Assembly: GCA_030491005.1 (NCBI GenBank)
Contig: JAKZMJ010000028.1
Coordinates: 20,577 to 84,576 of the forward strand
DNA: 64,000 bases
Origin: Sulfurospirillum sp.
Lineage (GTDB): Bacteria > Campylobacterota > Campylobacteria > Campylobacterales > Arcobacteraceae
Direction of reading: 5' to 3'
The translations under genes were made by a program, and so were the position numbers. Of this stretch, positions 34,857 through 44,762 are shown one piece after another. Within the stretch, counting starts at the first letter, position 1. The number at the start of each line of letters is the position of its first letter. The notes beneath the pieces are model-generated. The model made no database searches, had not been told where the DNA came from, and saw only the letters and a list, made by a program, of their open reading frames with translations.

Positions 34857-37800
34857 TTAATTTCTAACCATATATATTTTACAAAGAACCTGTTTAAAAA
34901 ATAAACTGCTATTTTTATCTTGCCAAAGAACAATATAATCAATATCAGCAGTACCTTCTAATCTGTAACCTTCATTTTGTTTTTTTATTATTTTACTACT
35001 TAAACGATTTGGCTTATCAATAGCCGCAGTAGACAATCTAACAATTTGATTATTATTTTTATATATTCCAAAACCATTAAATTTAAATTTAATGTAAACA
35101 TTTTCTCCTGCAATTGGATTAGAACTCTCAATACCGTCTTTACTATGTTCATTTGATAAGGCTATGTCTCCAAGTGCCATTAAAAATACTAACCTATCTG
35201 GCTCTTTATCATTTTTATCATATATTGTAGCACTATCACAATAAATAGTTAAAAAGTCTAATAGGGTATTTTTAGTATGTATTGATAACTTGTTTTTTGC
35301 CCTTGTTATAGCAACATACAGAAGTCTTTTATCATATTCATTAAGATTAAAATTTTCTTCAATACAAAGATATACAGAATCAAATTCTTTGCCTTTTGCT
35401 TTATGCATAGTAGAAACAATTACATCTGCTTTACTTATCTCAAACTCATCAAATGCAATCTCTTTTAGATACTCTGCAAATACAATCATAAAATGCTTTT
35501 GACTGTATTTTATACTTTCTTCATACTCATCCATAAATCTCTTAATTACACTAGTTGCTAGTTTATAATTTTTTGATTTAGAATATAATTTGTCAAACTC
35601 ATCTAAAGCTTTATCAAAATCACTATTTTCCCAAAAATTTAAAAAGTCTTGTAACTCCATCAAATTACCAAGACTAAAACCATCTTTAGAAGTAATATAT
35701 TTTGCTTTAATATTGTTCGCTACTAACTGTGAATATATTGTTAATATCTCATCATTATTTCTAGCTAATATTGCTATTGTTTCAAATTTATCATTTGATA
35801 CTTGAACAACTAAGTTGCATATATAGCTAGAATTTTGATATTTGATAAAGTTAATTTTTCCATCTTCTTTAGAATGAGACAATAGTTTATTTGTCTTTAA
35901 TCTATTAGTTAAAATTTCACTATAGCTATTTGAGTACTCAACAATATTTTTTTTACTTCTATAATTTGTAGATAGTTCATACTGTGAATAGCTTGATTTT
36001 TCTATTGTTATTAAATCTGTTTGTTCATGAGATACTTCTTCAAAATCATATTTAAACTGATTAATATAAGTTATATCTGCTTGATCATCTCCAAAATTAT
36101 TTATACATTGGTCATCATCACCAACTGCAATTATTTTTTTATCTTTTGACATTTTAGAATATATTGCTTGTATAAAGTTATATGTATTTTTACCTACATC
36201 TTGATATTCATCTAATACTAACATTTGAATATATGGTAAATTAACCTCACTGTTCTTAATCATTTTCGTAGCTTGTGAAATTACATTATTTAAAGTAAAT
36301 TGGTCATTTATTTTTTTACCAAGTATCTCAATTGCGAAAGCATGAAAGGTATATATTTTCATATCATACACTTGATTACCAATTAGTTTTTTTAGTCTAT
36401 TCTTAAACTCTGCTACTGCCACTCTGGAATGTGCTAACATTAAAAAATACTCAGCTTTATTATTTTCAATAGTTACCAACGAAGCTATCTTGTGAACTAA
36501 TGTTTTTGTTTTTCCACTCCCAGGACCCGCGAGTACCATAATCGAACTACTTTTATTATCTTCAAATATTTTTTTTTGCTCATCGTTTAAGTCATGTATT
36601 ATCTCTTTTAATCGTTCTTGAGTTATTGGAAGTTGTATCTCTTTATCTTTAAATTTATATTTCTTTTTGAATAAGCTATATTCCATTCCAAAATAATCTT
36701 GCACAAACTTAGATGTTTTATTCCCTCCATCTTTAATTAAGTGTTCAAGAAATGCTATTTGTATATGTATAGACTCTATCTTTCTCTCATAGTAGGGTTT
36801 TAAACTTTTATTATAATGTTCCCTTTTTCTATATGGCGTTCTAACTTCAATCTCTTTTTGTTTTTCTATTTTAAATGATTGATAATATATTAACCTTCCT
36901 CGTCTAAGACTGAAGCTATCTTGGATAAGTTCATGTAAATATACGAGTGAATGGTGAAAACCATTTAAAGTAAGTTTTTGTATTGAATCATATTGGGCTT
37001 TTAATTTATTGGTTGATATTTCAATCTCTCCATCATTTTTACCATCAAGTTTTTTTAGGATATTTTTAATAATAAATTGACATGTTTTTTTTCTTATCAT
37101 GATTATATTTCCAAGTCTGTCTATATCATTTCTATTTAATTCAAAATTACAAATATCTTTATGAAAATATGCATTAAATATATTTAGATTTAGTTTTGAT
37201 AAATGAGTCCAGCTTTGAATAATTTTTTTGATTATTTTTATATTATTACTTGAGTTACTATTTATTAAACTATTTATTTCTCGTAAATCTAATTTTATTT
37301 CATACTTTGGCAAATTTTTAAGTGATTCAAATATTAATTCTTCCATTTTAAAATATATATCAAAATCCTTCTCAACAGATTTTTTAATATAAATACTTAT
37401 GTCATTATCATATTCAAGTAATTCTTCTTTTTGAAGAGCATATAAAACATCAAATATAACATTTTTTCTTATTCCAACAATATCAGCTAAATCATCTACT
37501 TCAATAGCATCAAGTTTACTTCTTTGAATGATATTTTGCATCACTATAATCATATATTTATATATTTTTTCATACTCTTCTTGTTTAGAATCTAGTACAT
37601 CATGGATATGGCTCATACTTCTTTTTTCTTTATCAACAGAAGTAGCAAAGATTTTATAGCTATTTCTTCCTCTAATTATAATACCTGCTTGTTCTAATTC
37701 TAGTAAAGCAGTCTTAATCATAGTCTCATAGTCAATTTTAGAGTCTTGTGTATCAATCCCCATTTTCTCAGCTATCTGTTTTGGAGAAAGATATATCTCA

Positions 37801-39776
37801 TTTCTTTTCTCTTTTTTTAACTCTCTAACAACTCTTTCAATTTCATGATACTCAAGTCTTGAATGATTAAGCTGTGCGAAAGTTCTGTTAAAATCATCTT
37901 TAGAATATAAAACTATACATTCTGCTTTTAGTTTATCACTTCTAGCACCTCTTCCTGACTCTTGTAAATATGATTCTAAACTATCAGATTGTTCATAGTG
38001 AATAACAGTTTGTATATCTGGCTTATCAATACCCATACCAAAGGCTGTTGTTGCAATGACTATATCAATTTTATTATCTATAAAATCATTGAGTATCATG
38101 CCTTTATTTCTACCTTCTCTTTTTCCATTTTCAATTTCATCATCTATCTTTGAATAAAATGGCTCTATTATTAAATCTTGTTCATAGAGTCTTTCATCAT
38201 TGTTTAATGTTTCACTTAACTTTTTACACTCTCTAGCATTTTGAGGTATATAAATAATTGTTGGCATTTTACCTATTCTAGTCAACTCTTTTATTAGTTG
38301 CTCATATTTATCTTTTTTACTATTAACTTCTATCGCTCTATATTCAAGGTTATATCTCTTACTTGAAGCAAGGAAATCATTTAATTCTAAACCGAGCTTA
38401 TCAAAAAAGTATTTTTTTATATCTTTTAATACTTCTGGTTTTGCTGTTGCAGTAAAACATGAAACTGGAATTTTTGCTTGAAATTCGGAGCTATCCTCAA
38501 GCTCTTTGATGGAGTTTGCTACAAAATAGTAATCATGTCTAAAATCATGACCCCATGATGAAAAGCAGTGAGCTTCATCAATTACAAACCTTTCTATAAT
38601 TCTTTTTTGAAGAGCTTTAAAAATAGAATTAGAACGAAGTGCTTCAGGAGCAATATATAAAATATCAACAACTCCATTTTCAACCATAGTAATTATATCC
38701 ATTCTCTCTATAGGACTAAGGTAACCACTAATAGCAACAACACTAAAGTTTTGATTTTTATCTTTAAAACTATCTACATGATTTTTCATTAATGCTTGTA
38801 ACGGAGAAATTACTACCGTTAAGCCTTTGTATGCTTTTGCTTTTATAAGTGCAGGCATTTGAAAGGTAAATGTTTTACCTCCACCAGTTGGTAAAATAGT
38901 TAATATCGAATCATTTCCTAATCCACTAGCAATAATATCTCTTTGAGATATGGTATTGTTACTTTCACTAGAGCTTTCATCTGAGAATAAACCCATTTCT
39001 TTTGTATCTACTAAAGTACTTTCTTTCTCAAAAGGTCTGAATGAGGGTATTCCAAATTCATCTAATGCGAATTTTTCTAAATCAATAGTTTCTTGCTTGA
39101 AGGTAAGTTCTTTTAGTATCTCTACAACTTTTGGGTATCGAATTAAAATCACAGATGATATCGCAGCTTGGTTATCAAGGTATATATATGATATTACGAA
39201 TGCTAGCTCTATAGGATAATTACTTTTAAGAGTTTCAAAATTTTCTTTATTAGAATATATTTTATTTTCAATTATCTTATAAATATCTACATTATTTGAA
39301 ACAATATTTTTATATTTAAAATAGCTACTAAAATACTTGTTATCAAAAAGCAGGGATATAAATATATCTTGTAATTCACTCTTTAAATTATTAAATTGTT
39401 TATCAAGTAAAATAAATAATGATTTTGCTTCTTGTGCATCGCCTAGTGGATTATTTTCAATATTCACTTCTGTTTTATAAGGCTTATCAAGTTTATGAGT
39501 TTTTTTATTAACAAACAAAAGCATTGAAAGAAGGAGTGTATCAATAATAGGTGTCTTATTTAAAATTGGGTTTAGTATAGTTTGTGCCAAAAATTTACTA
39601 TCATGGTCTATAAAATTGTGACCGCATATATATCTTGGAGTGTTTTTATCAAGTATCATTTTAATATCATTGATAGAAGTTCTTGACTTTTGGATATCGT
39701 TTAAACACAAGCCTATTCTATCTATTTCCCTACTATTAACAATAACTTCTATATCAATAAATGCGATATTATTCAT
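34857..39776 (-). CDS. Giant DEDD exonuclease-like / RecQ / UvrD helicase fusion
   Basis: The 1639-residue protein joins three nucleic-acid enzymes. Residues ~1-130 look like a DEDD 3'-5' exonuclease: FIDIEV with D8 and E10, CGHNFIDHD near 57, LGDA at D113. The usual His five residues before D113 is Asn. A RecQ-type helicase follows with Walker A at ~295-302 (PTGGGKT, K301), DEAH at 400-403 and QESGRGARSD later. The C-terminal third is a UvrD/Rep helicase with Walker A at ~1083-1090 (GPGSGKT, K1089), DEYQD at 1189-1193 and STMHKAKGKEFD. No signal peptide or membrane segment is present. It stands alone beside mobile DNA. A DNA repair or phage-defence role is inference. Confidence 0.85.
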   Translation of the reverse strand: MNNIAFIDIEVIVNSREIDRIGLCLNDIQKSRTSINDIKMILDKNTPRYICGHNFIDHDSKFLAQTILNPILNKTPIIDTLLLSMLLFVNKKTHKLDKPYKTEVNIENNPLGDAQEAKSLFILLDKQFNNLKSELQDIFISLLFDNKYFSSYFKYKNIVSNNVDIYKIIENKIYSNKENFETLKSNYPIELAFVISYIYLDNQAAISSVILIRYPKVVEILKELTFKQETIDLEKFALDEFGIPSFRPFEKESTLVDTKEMGLFSDESSSESNNTISQRDIIASGLGNDSILTILPTGGGKTFTFQMPALIKAKAYKGLTVVISPLQALMKNHVDSFKDKNQNFSVVAISGYLSPIERMDIITMVENGVVDILYIAPEALRSNSIFKALQKRIIERFVIDEAHCFSSWGHDFRHDYYFVANSIKELEDSSEFQAKIPVSCFTATAKPEVLKDIKKYFFDKLGLELNDFLASSKRYNLEYRAIEVNSKKDKYEQLIKELTRIGKMPTIIYIPQNARECKKLSETLNNDERLYEQDLIIEPFYSKIDDEIENGKREGRNKGMILNDFIDNKIDIVIATTAFGMGIDKPDIQTVIHYEQSDSLESYLQESGRGARSDKLKAECIVLYSKDDFNRTFAQLNHSRLEYHEIERVVRELKKEKRNEIYLSPKQIAEKMGIDTQDSKIDYETMIKTALLELEQAGIIIRGRNSYKIFATSVDKEKRSMSHIHDVLDSKQEEYEKIYKYMIIVMQNIIQRSKLDAIEVDDLADIVGIRKNVIFDVLYALQKEELLEYDNDISIYIKKSVEKDFDIYFKMEELIFESLKNLPKYEIKLDLREINSLINSNSSNNIKIIKKIIQSWTHLSKLNLNIFNAYFHKDICNFELNRNDIDRLGNIIMIRKKTCQFIIKNILKKLDGKNDGEIEISTNKLKAQYDSIQKLTLNGFHHSLVYLHELIQDSFSLRRGRLIYYQSFKIEKQKEIEVRTPYRKREHYNKSLKPYYERKIESIHIQIAFLEHLIKDGGNKTSKFVQDYFGMEYSLFKKKYKFKDKEIQLPITQERLKEIIHDLNDEQKKIFEDNKSSSIMVLAGPGSGKTKTLVHKIASLVTIENNKAEYFLMLAHSRVAVAEFKNRLKKLIGNQVYDMKIYTFHAFAIEILGKKINDQFTLNNVISQATKMIKNSEVNLPYIQMLVLDEYQDVGKNTYNFIQAIYSKMSKDKKIIAVGDDDQCINNFGDDQADITYINQFKYDFEEVSHEQTDLITIEKSSYSQYELSTNYRSKKNIVEYSNSYSEILTNRLKTNKLLSHSKEDGKINFIKYQNSSYICNLVVQVSNDKFETIAILARNNDEILTIYSQLVANNIKAKYITSKDGFSLGNLMELQDFLNFWENSDFDKALDEFDKLYSKSKNYKLATSVIKRFMDEYEESIKYSQKHFMIVFAEYLKEIAFDEFEISKADVIVSTMHKAKGKEFDSVYLCIEENFNLNEYDKRLLYVAITRAKNKLSIHTKNTLLDFLTIYCDSATIYDKNDKEPDRLVFLMALGDIALSNEHSKDGIESSNPIAGENVYIKFKFNGFGIYKNNNQIVRLSTAAIDKPNRLSSKIIKKQNEGYRLEGTADIDYIVLWQDKNSSLFFKQVLCKIYMVRN

Positions 39777-40214
39777 TCTTTTCCTTATAAGTATGGCTTA
39801 TTATATCTCATTTCATAATATTTTATATAATACCCACTAAAAGTACTACTTTGATGAAAGTGGATTTTCTCAAACATCAAATATACCTAAGTTATGGACA
39901 CCTATAGGAACAACCGCAATAGTTAAAACATTTGTATCTAAAAGAATAAATGTTCTTGGATTTTTATCAAAAAATGGTATTATTAAATCATATATAGCTG
40001 ATGGTAGAGTAAATAGTGATAAAGTTATTGAAGTGTTTGATGACTTTGTAACTAGTTTATCAAAACCAACAGTAGTAGTTCTTGATAATGCTTCTTATCA
40101 TAAATCTAAAAAATTTAAAGTAAACCTTTACAGGTGGATGAATCAAGGATTAACATTATTATATCTGCCACCATACTCACCCCAATTAAATATTATAGAA
40201 ATTCTTTGGCGATT

Positions 40215-40223
40215 TATGAAATA
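40215..40223 (+). repeat. 9-bp target duplication, left copy
   Basis: TATGAAATA lies directly before the left end of the nested IS and is repeated exactly at 41771-41779 after its right end. Confidence 0.93.
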
Positions 40224-41770
40224 CAGCAATTCTAAGTGAAAATTTATATAGCTAAATCTTCCAAAATAATATCAAAAATCACTACTAAGCAAATTCACTA
40301 ATACCCTTTATTTAAAGGCTTTATCAAGCTTTTTAATACCTAATTTTAGCTATAATATATCCTATAAAAGCCCATAAACAGGAGTGTTTAAACAAATGAG
40401 ACAGACAAATATTTTCGATTTTTTAATAGAATCATTTACAGATAATATATCAAATGTAGAAGATACTAGAAAACAAAGAACAAATCTAGTTTATAGTTTA
40501 AAAGATATTATATTATCAGCATTTAGTGTATTTTATTTTCAAAATAAATCTTGCTTAAGTTTTCAAAGGGATATTGATACAAGAAAAGGTATCAGTAATG
40601 CACAAACTATGTTTGGAATATCTGATATACCAAGTGATAATCATATACGAAACATGTTGGATAAAATAACACCCAATAGTTTCAAAAAAGTATATGAAAT
40701 AATACTTGTTAAGTTAAGAGATATAGGAATATTAGATAAATTTTATTTTAAAGATGATTATATGCTTGTAGCATTAGATGGTACTCATTATCATTCAAGT
40801 AAAAATATATCTTGTAAATGTTGTCAAAGTAAAACTAATAGTGATACAGGTGAAGTACATTACTATCATAGTGTTATAACTCCAACAATAGTACATCCTG
40901 ATATAAAAAAAGTTATACCATTGATGCAAGAGTTTATATCAAATGATGATGGTAAAGATAAACAAGATTGTGAAGTAAATGCTTCTAAAAGATGGCTAGA
41001 TAGTTTTAATAATCCAACTAATAAAAAACTTATTATTTTAGGTGATGATTTATATTCAAGAGAACCTATGATAAAAAAAGTATTAGATAAGAGCCATTCA
41101 TATATATTTGTAGCTAAACCAACATCACATAAATACTTATATGAACAAATAGAAATGATAAAAAATCTAAATACTATTGATACAAAAATAATATCCAAAA
41201 TGATTAATGGTAAAAAGCAAATTTTTACATATAACTATATTAATAATTTAGCAATTAAAAATCCACAAGGAGATACACAACATCCACCACAAGAAGTAAA
41301 CTGGTGTGAAGTTATAGTTACTAATGCTACGGGTAATAAACTATATCATAATAGCTTTGTTACTGATATATCTTTGAATGTAAATAATGTTATAGATATA
41401 GCAACAGCAGGACGAAGTAGATGGAAAATCGAAAATGAAAATAACAATACTTTAAAAACTAAAGGCTATCATTTAGATCACAACTTTGGTCATGGAAAAG
41501 AAAATCTATCTAAAACACTTTGTAGCCTTAATATATTAGCTTTCTTATTTCATACAGTACAAGAACTTGATGATGATTTATATATGGAACTTCGTGATAA
41601 TATTGGTAACAGAGAAGAGTTCTTTGTAGGTATTAATTTTTTAACAACAATGTTTAATTTTAAAAGCTTTAATAAAATGTTGGAATATATACTTATTGCT
41701 CGCCAGACCGAAGAGAATGTAGATATGAAAGGATATATTATGTAGTTTTATTTTTGGGTTAGAATTGCTG
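40224..41770 (+). mobile_element. Complete DDE insertion sequence (IS4-like), 1547 bp
   Basis: The ends are perfect 12-bp inverted repeats (CAGCAATTCTAA and TTAGAATTGCTG) flanked by a perfect 9-bp target duplication TATGAAATA. One intact transposase gene fills the element. Intact ends and duplication suggest recent insertion. A 9-bp duplication occurs in parts of the IS4 superfamily, but the exact family was not determined. Confidence 0.93.
40396..41745 (+). CDS. IS4-like DDE transposase
   Basis: The 449-residue transposase has MLVALDGTHYHSS with the likely first Asp, IILGDDLYSREPM with the second, and SRWKIENENNNTLKTKGYHLDHNFGHG with the catalytic Glu in an R-x3-E setting. A CKCCQSK pair of Cys lies after the first Asp. 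The ATG at 40396 has GGAG 11 bases upstream. A GTG 12 bases earlier is too close to that site. A 141-base piece of a near-identical gene is found at 25028. Confidence 0.88.
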   Translation: MRQTNIFDFLIESFTDNISNVEDTRKQRTNLVYSLKDIILSAFSVFYFQNKSCLSFQRDIDTRKGISNAQTMFGISDIPSDNHIRNMLDKITPNSFKKVYEIILVKLRDIGILDKFYFKDDYMLVALDGTHYHSSKNISCKCCQSKTNSDTGEVHYYHSVITPTIVHPDIKKVIPLMQEFISNDDGKDKQDCEVNASKRWLDSFNNPTNKKLIILGDDLYSREPMIKKVLDKSHSYIFVAKPTSHKYLYEQIEMIKNLNTIDTKIISKMINGKKQIFTYNYINNLAIKNPQGDTQHPPQEVNWCEVIVTNATGNKLYHNSFVTDISLNVNNVIDIATAGRSRWKIENENNNTLKTKGYHLDHNFGHGKENLSKTLCSLNILAFLFHTVQELDDDLYMELRDNIGNREEFFVGINFLTTMFNFKSFNKMLEYILIARQTEENVDMKGYIM

Positions 41771-41779
41771 TATGAAATA
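41771..41779 (+). repeat. 9-bp target duplication, right copy
   Basis: TATGAAATA is identical to 40215-40223 and marks the right edge of the nested IS. Confidence 0.93.
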
Positions 41780-42165
41780 TGTTTGGATTGACTATAAAGC
41801 TTATTTGAACTTTAATAATTATAAAGAATACATTAAAACTATATTTGAAAAATATGTAGATAAATTTATAATAAATTTCAAACGATGGATTGATGAAATT
41901 AGTGATACGAAATTACTACATTATCCAAGTAAATAATTAGAGTTTAATTAGTTGTAGGTACTTACTAATCATCAACTTACTATGCAAGCGTTTCTATTTG
42001 TAACATCATACTTTTCAAACTCTACTGGTAATTTTTTTAATTTGTAATTGTGAATATATACAGCTTAGTTTTAGTGATATGTTTGCATTTTCAAAAATGT
42101 GTGCTAGTATAAACTCACAACAAAACGAATGAGAAGACTTTATAAATTTAAGGAGTGATACTTAT

Positions 42166-42930
42166 ATGAAAAATATTATCAGATATATATTAACTGTATC
42201 TTTTAGTGCTTATTGTATCTTAGGTGCAGTTTTATACATCTTTCAAGATAGTTTTCTTTATTTTCCAAGTAAAGATATTAAACATTCATATACAAAAAGA
42301 GTCTTTGCAAGTGAAAAAGAAAGTATAAGTACTACGGTGCTAAATGCAAAAAAAAATAAAGCTATCATATATTTTGGTGGAAATGCTGAAAATGTAGACA
42401 ATAATGCAGATACTTTTACTAAGATTTTTAAAAACTATACAGTATATCTTGTAAAGTATAGAGGTTATGCCCCAAGTACAGGTAAGCCAAAAGAAAAAGC
42501 TTTTTATTTGGATGCTCTTAGTATTTATGATGAGATACAATATGATTATCAAGATATTTCTATAATAGGGCGTAGTTTAGGTACAGGAGTAGCTAGTTAT
42601 TTAGCTTCGAAAAGAGATATTCTTAAATTAGCACTTATTACTCCTTTTGATAGTATTCAAAATGTAGCACAAGCTAGATACCCTATGTATCCTATGTCTT
42701 TATTATTAAAAGATAAATACAATTCACTTAAAAGAGTGCCTAAGATAAAAGCACAAACTTTGATATTAATAGCACAAAATGACGAAGTCATAAAAAGAAA
42801 ACATAGCCTAAATCTTGCAAGAGGATTTTTAAGCTCAAAGCTTACTTTAAAGATTATTAAAAATACAAATCATAATTCGATTTCAAATAATAGCTTGTAT
42901 TATACTTATCTAATCAATCATTTTAAATAA
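42166..42930 (+). CDS. Membrane-anchored alpha/beta hydrolase
   Basis: The 254-residue protein has an N-terminal membrane anchor (ILTVSFSAYCILGAVLYIF, residues ~8-27) and then an ABHD13/BEM46-like alpha/beta hydrolase fold. The oxyanion region is IIYFGGNAEN, the nucleophile elbow GRSLGTGVA, the acid is in LIAQNDEVI, and the His in NTNHNSIS. The substrate is unknown, possibly a lipid or ester at the membrane. The AAGGAG ribosome site is good. It converges with the nitroreductase fragment. Confidence 0.85.
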   Translation: MKNIIRYILTVSFSAYCILGAVLYIFQDSFLYFPSKDIKHSYTKRVFASEKESISTTVLNAKKNKAIIYFGGNAENVDNNADTFTKIFKNYTVYLVKYRGYAPSTGKPKEKAFYLDALSIYDEIQYDYQDISIIGRSLGTGVASYLASKRDILKLALITPFDSIQNVAQARYPMYPMSLLLKDKYNSLKRVPKIKAQTLILIAQNDEVIKRKHSLNLARGFLSSKLTLKIIKNTNHNSISNNSLYYTYLINHFK

Positions 42931-42973
42931 GATATTTTTTAATATTTCTTTTTTTTTAGTCTTTTTTTTAGCC

Positions 42974-43933
42974 TCAATTTTGATACGGTTCTTCATTTGT
43001 AAGTCTAGTATCAAATAATCCTCGTCCGATTGTAAAATGATACAAGGATTGATAGCTAGTATTTTTAATACCCAATACCTCATGAAAAATATCATCTAAA
43101 AAACACCCAATACCTGTAGCACTAAGATCTAGCGATGTGGCTTCTAAATATAGCTGTTGTCCTATTGCTCCACAGTTCCAGTATAATTCTTTATATCTAT
43201 GTGCTCCATACTTTTGTATTTGTTTATCAAACTGAACTAACATACCTAAGGAAAATGCACTATTTGATGCTATGTCTTGATTGCAAGAAATAGTTTTGGC
43301 TGTATACTTAAAATCTCCAGCTTGTAAAAAATATAAATTGTCAACTTTACTTTGTACTTTTTCCCATACAAAAGTATCTTTTAAGCAAGATTTCAAATCA
43401 TTTTCATCATTTTCATCATTACTATTTCCAAGTAAGACATATAATCCTTCTTCTAAATTTTCTACATTGTGTACAAATAAGACTAAATTTACTGGATTAT
43501 CTTCTTTTGTAAGAGTACTAGCTAGTAAAGTTTCAAATTGATTCTTTGATATTTTTGAATCATCTTTATTCATCATCTGAGCTGAGCGTCTTTTTAGAAC
43601 TATTTCTTTTGATTCATATTCGCATTTTCTTATAGTATTAGAATATGATTTTATTAAGTCTTGTTTACTGTGCGTTGTACTTACAGCTTCTTCAATTTGT
43701 TCTAAAATATCCCAACTATGTCTTGAAGAACTTAAAGTATTAGCTGTTCCAAAATAATCTTTTTGTAGATTTTTTCGTAATGCTAAAACATCAATATTTG
43801 TAATACTTTTATCTTCATTTGTATTTATATTTTGTCTTATAAGTAAAAGCATATCAGAGTGTTCACTTTCTTGCTGTACATATCTAGTATCATCATTAAG
43901 ACCTAATAAATATAAAAAAGAGTTAAGTATATC
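42974..43933 (-). pseudogene. SagB/nitroreductase-family protein, C-terminal part, cut at prophage border
   Basis: The frame is open from 43933 and contains the nitroreductase fold pieces VLKRRSAQMM near the start and YWNCGAIGQQLYLEATSLDLSATGIGCFLDD in the FMN-binding part. An internal ATG at 43852 gives 292 residues. The in-frame sequence before it (LNSFLYLLGLNDDTRYVQQESEHSD) reads like the linker of a two-domain nitroreductase, so the N-terminal domain is missing. The break falls where prophage DNA begins. The other half may lie beyond the far prophage end. Confidence 0.65.
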
Positions 43934-44120
43934 CTAGTATTAGATTAGATAAATTATTTTTGTTTGACTTATTTATGGGGTTTGTGGCGATTTTGCATGA
44001 CATTCTTTAAAACTACAAAATAACTGTACTTTTTATGAATAAATTAAATTTTTTTTTAACTATACTGTAAATTAACTCAAAAAAATTTTAAACAGCATTT
44101 AAATAGGCTTTTAATGGTGT

Positions 44121-44762
44121 TTAAATCTGCGATAAAATACCTGTTACTTTTCCTACTACAGTAAAATCTGTTAGCTGTATATCTTGATACTGCTTATTAA
44201 TGCTATACATTACATATTTGTTATTATGTACCTTAATCTTTTTTAAGAACAAACCCTCGTCTGTACTAATAATAAACACACCTGATCTATTAATTTTTTT
44301 GTTTGATTTATCTACAAATACTAAACTATTGTCTTTAATCTGTGGTTCCATGCTATCCCCTAATACTTTTATTATTTGAGTATATTTATAGCTGCTGTTT
44401 AAGTGGTCTAATACTTGTTTGTCTATTATTAAAGGACTTGGATTTAGCTCGTAATTAACTGCTCCTCCCCCCGCAGAAGCAGTTATATTTCTTTGATACT
44501 GTAGTATGATATAGTTTGATGTTTCTTCTATTAAACTCTCTGGTAGTTGATTAAAAAAGAACCAATTTATACTTATTTTCCTTTTTGCTAAAAAAGACAT
44601 TATTTCTATATAAGGTATAGAGTTTAAAGATTTTTGTTTTCTAAAGTTTTGATATTTAATTTGAAGTACATTAGCTATATCTTTATCAAAAATCTTTTTG
44701 TTTTCTAATTCTTTAGAAACTATATCTTTTAACTTTTCTATTATTTCTTTTAAATTAAGCAT
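44121..44762 (-). CDS. Phage CI/LexA-like repressor with S24 peptidase domain
   Basis: The 213-residue protein has an N-terminal phage CI-type DNA-binding region (~1-80, DIANVLQIKYQNFRKQK) and a C-terminal S24 domain with GDSMEP (Ser nucleophile) and LFLKKIKV (Lys). The Ala-Gly in ASAGGGAV near residue 94 is a plausible self-cleavage site. It would keep the prophage silent until DNA damage triggers RecA-assisted cleavage. It overlaps dam by 8 bases and lies near the prophage edge. Confidence 0.87.
   Translation of the reverse strand: MLNLKEIIEKLKDIVSKELENKKIFDKDIANVLQIKYQNFRKQKSLNSIPYIEIMSFLAKRKISINWFFFNQLPESLIEETSNYIILQYQRNITASAGGGAVNYELNPSPLIIDKQVLDHLNSSYKYTQIIKVLGDSMEPQIKDNSLVFVDKSNKKINRSGVFIISTDEGLFLKKIKVHNNKYVMYSINKQYQDIQLTDFTVVGKVTGILSQI

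Larger units (their letters stand above)
39841..41936 (+). pseudogene. IS630-family transposase relic, split by a nested IS
   Basis: The frame YFDESGFSQTSNIP to LNIIEILWRFMKY (39841-40223) carries the DDE_3 acids (DES, VVLDNASYH, and NIIEILW with Glu). It resumes after the nested element as MKYVWIDYKAYLNF and ends at 41936. The N-terminal part is missing at the left, next to the helicase gene. Removing the inserted element plus one 9-bp repeat restores one continuous frame, so the order of events is clear. Confidence 0.88.

Noticed and set aside
41937..42165. Possible minus-strand gene remnant (LPVEFEKYDVTNRNACIVS)
   Set aside because: Only about 20 residues are open in one frame, with no start and no recognised family. 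The 229-base gap shows nothing else convincing.
43280..43545. Open frames opposite the nitroreductase and tail genes
   Set aside because: They are antisense shadows with no domain, ribosome site or conserved motif. Similar shadows occur opposite dnaE, the tape-measure and the sheath genes.
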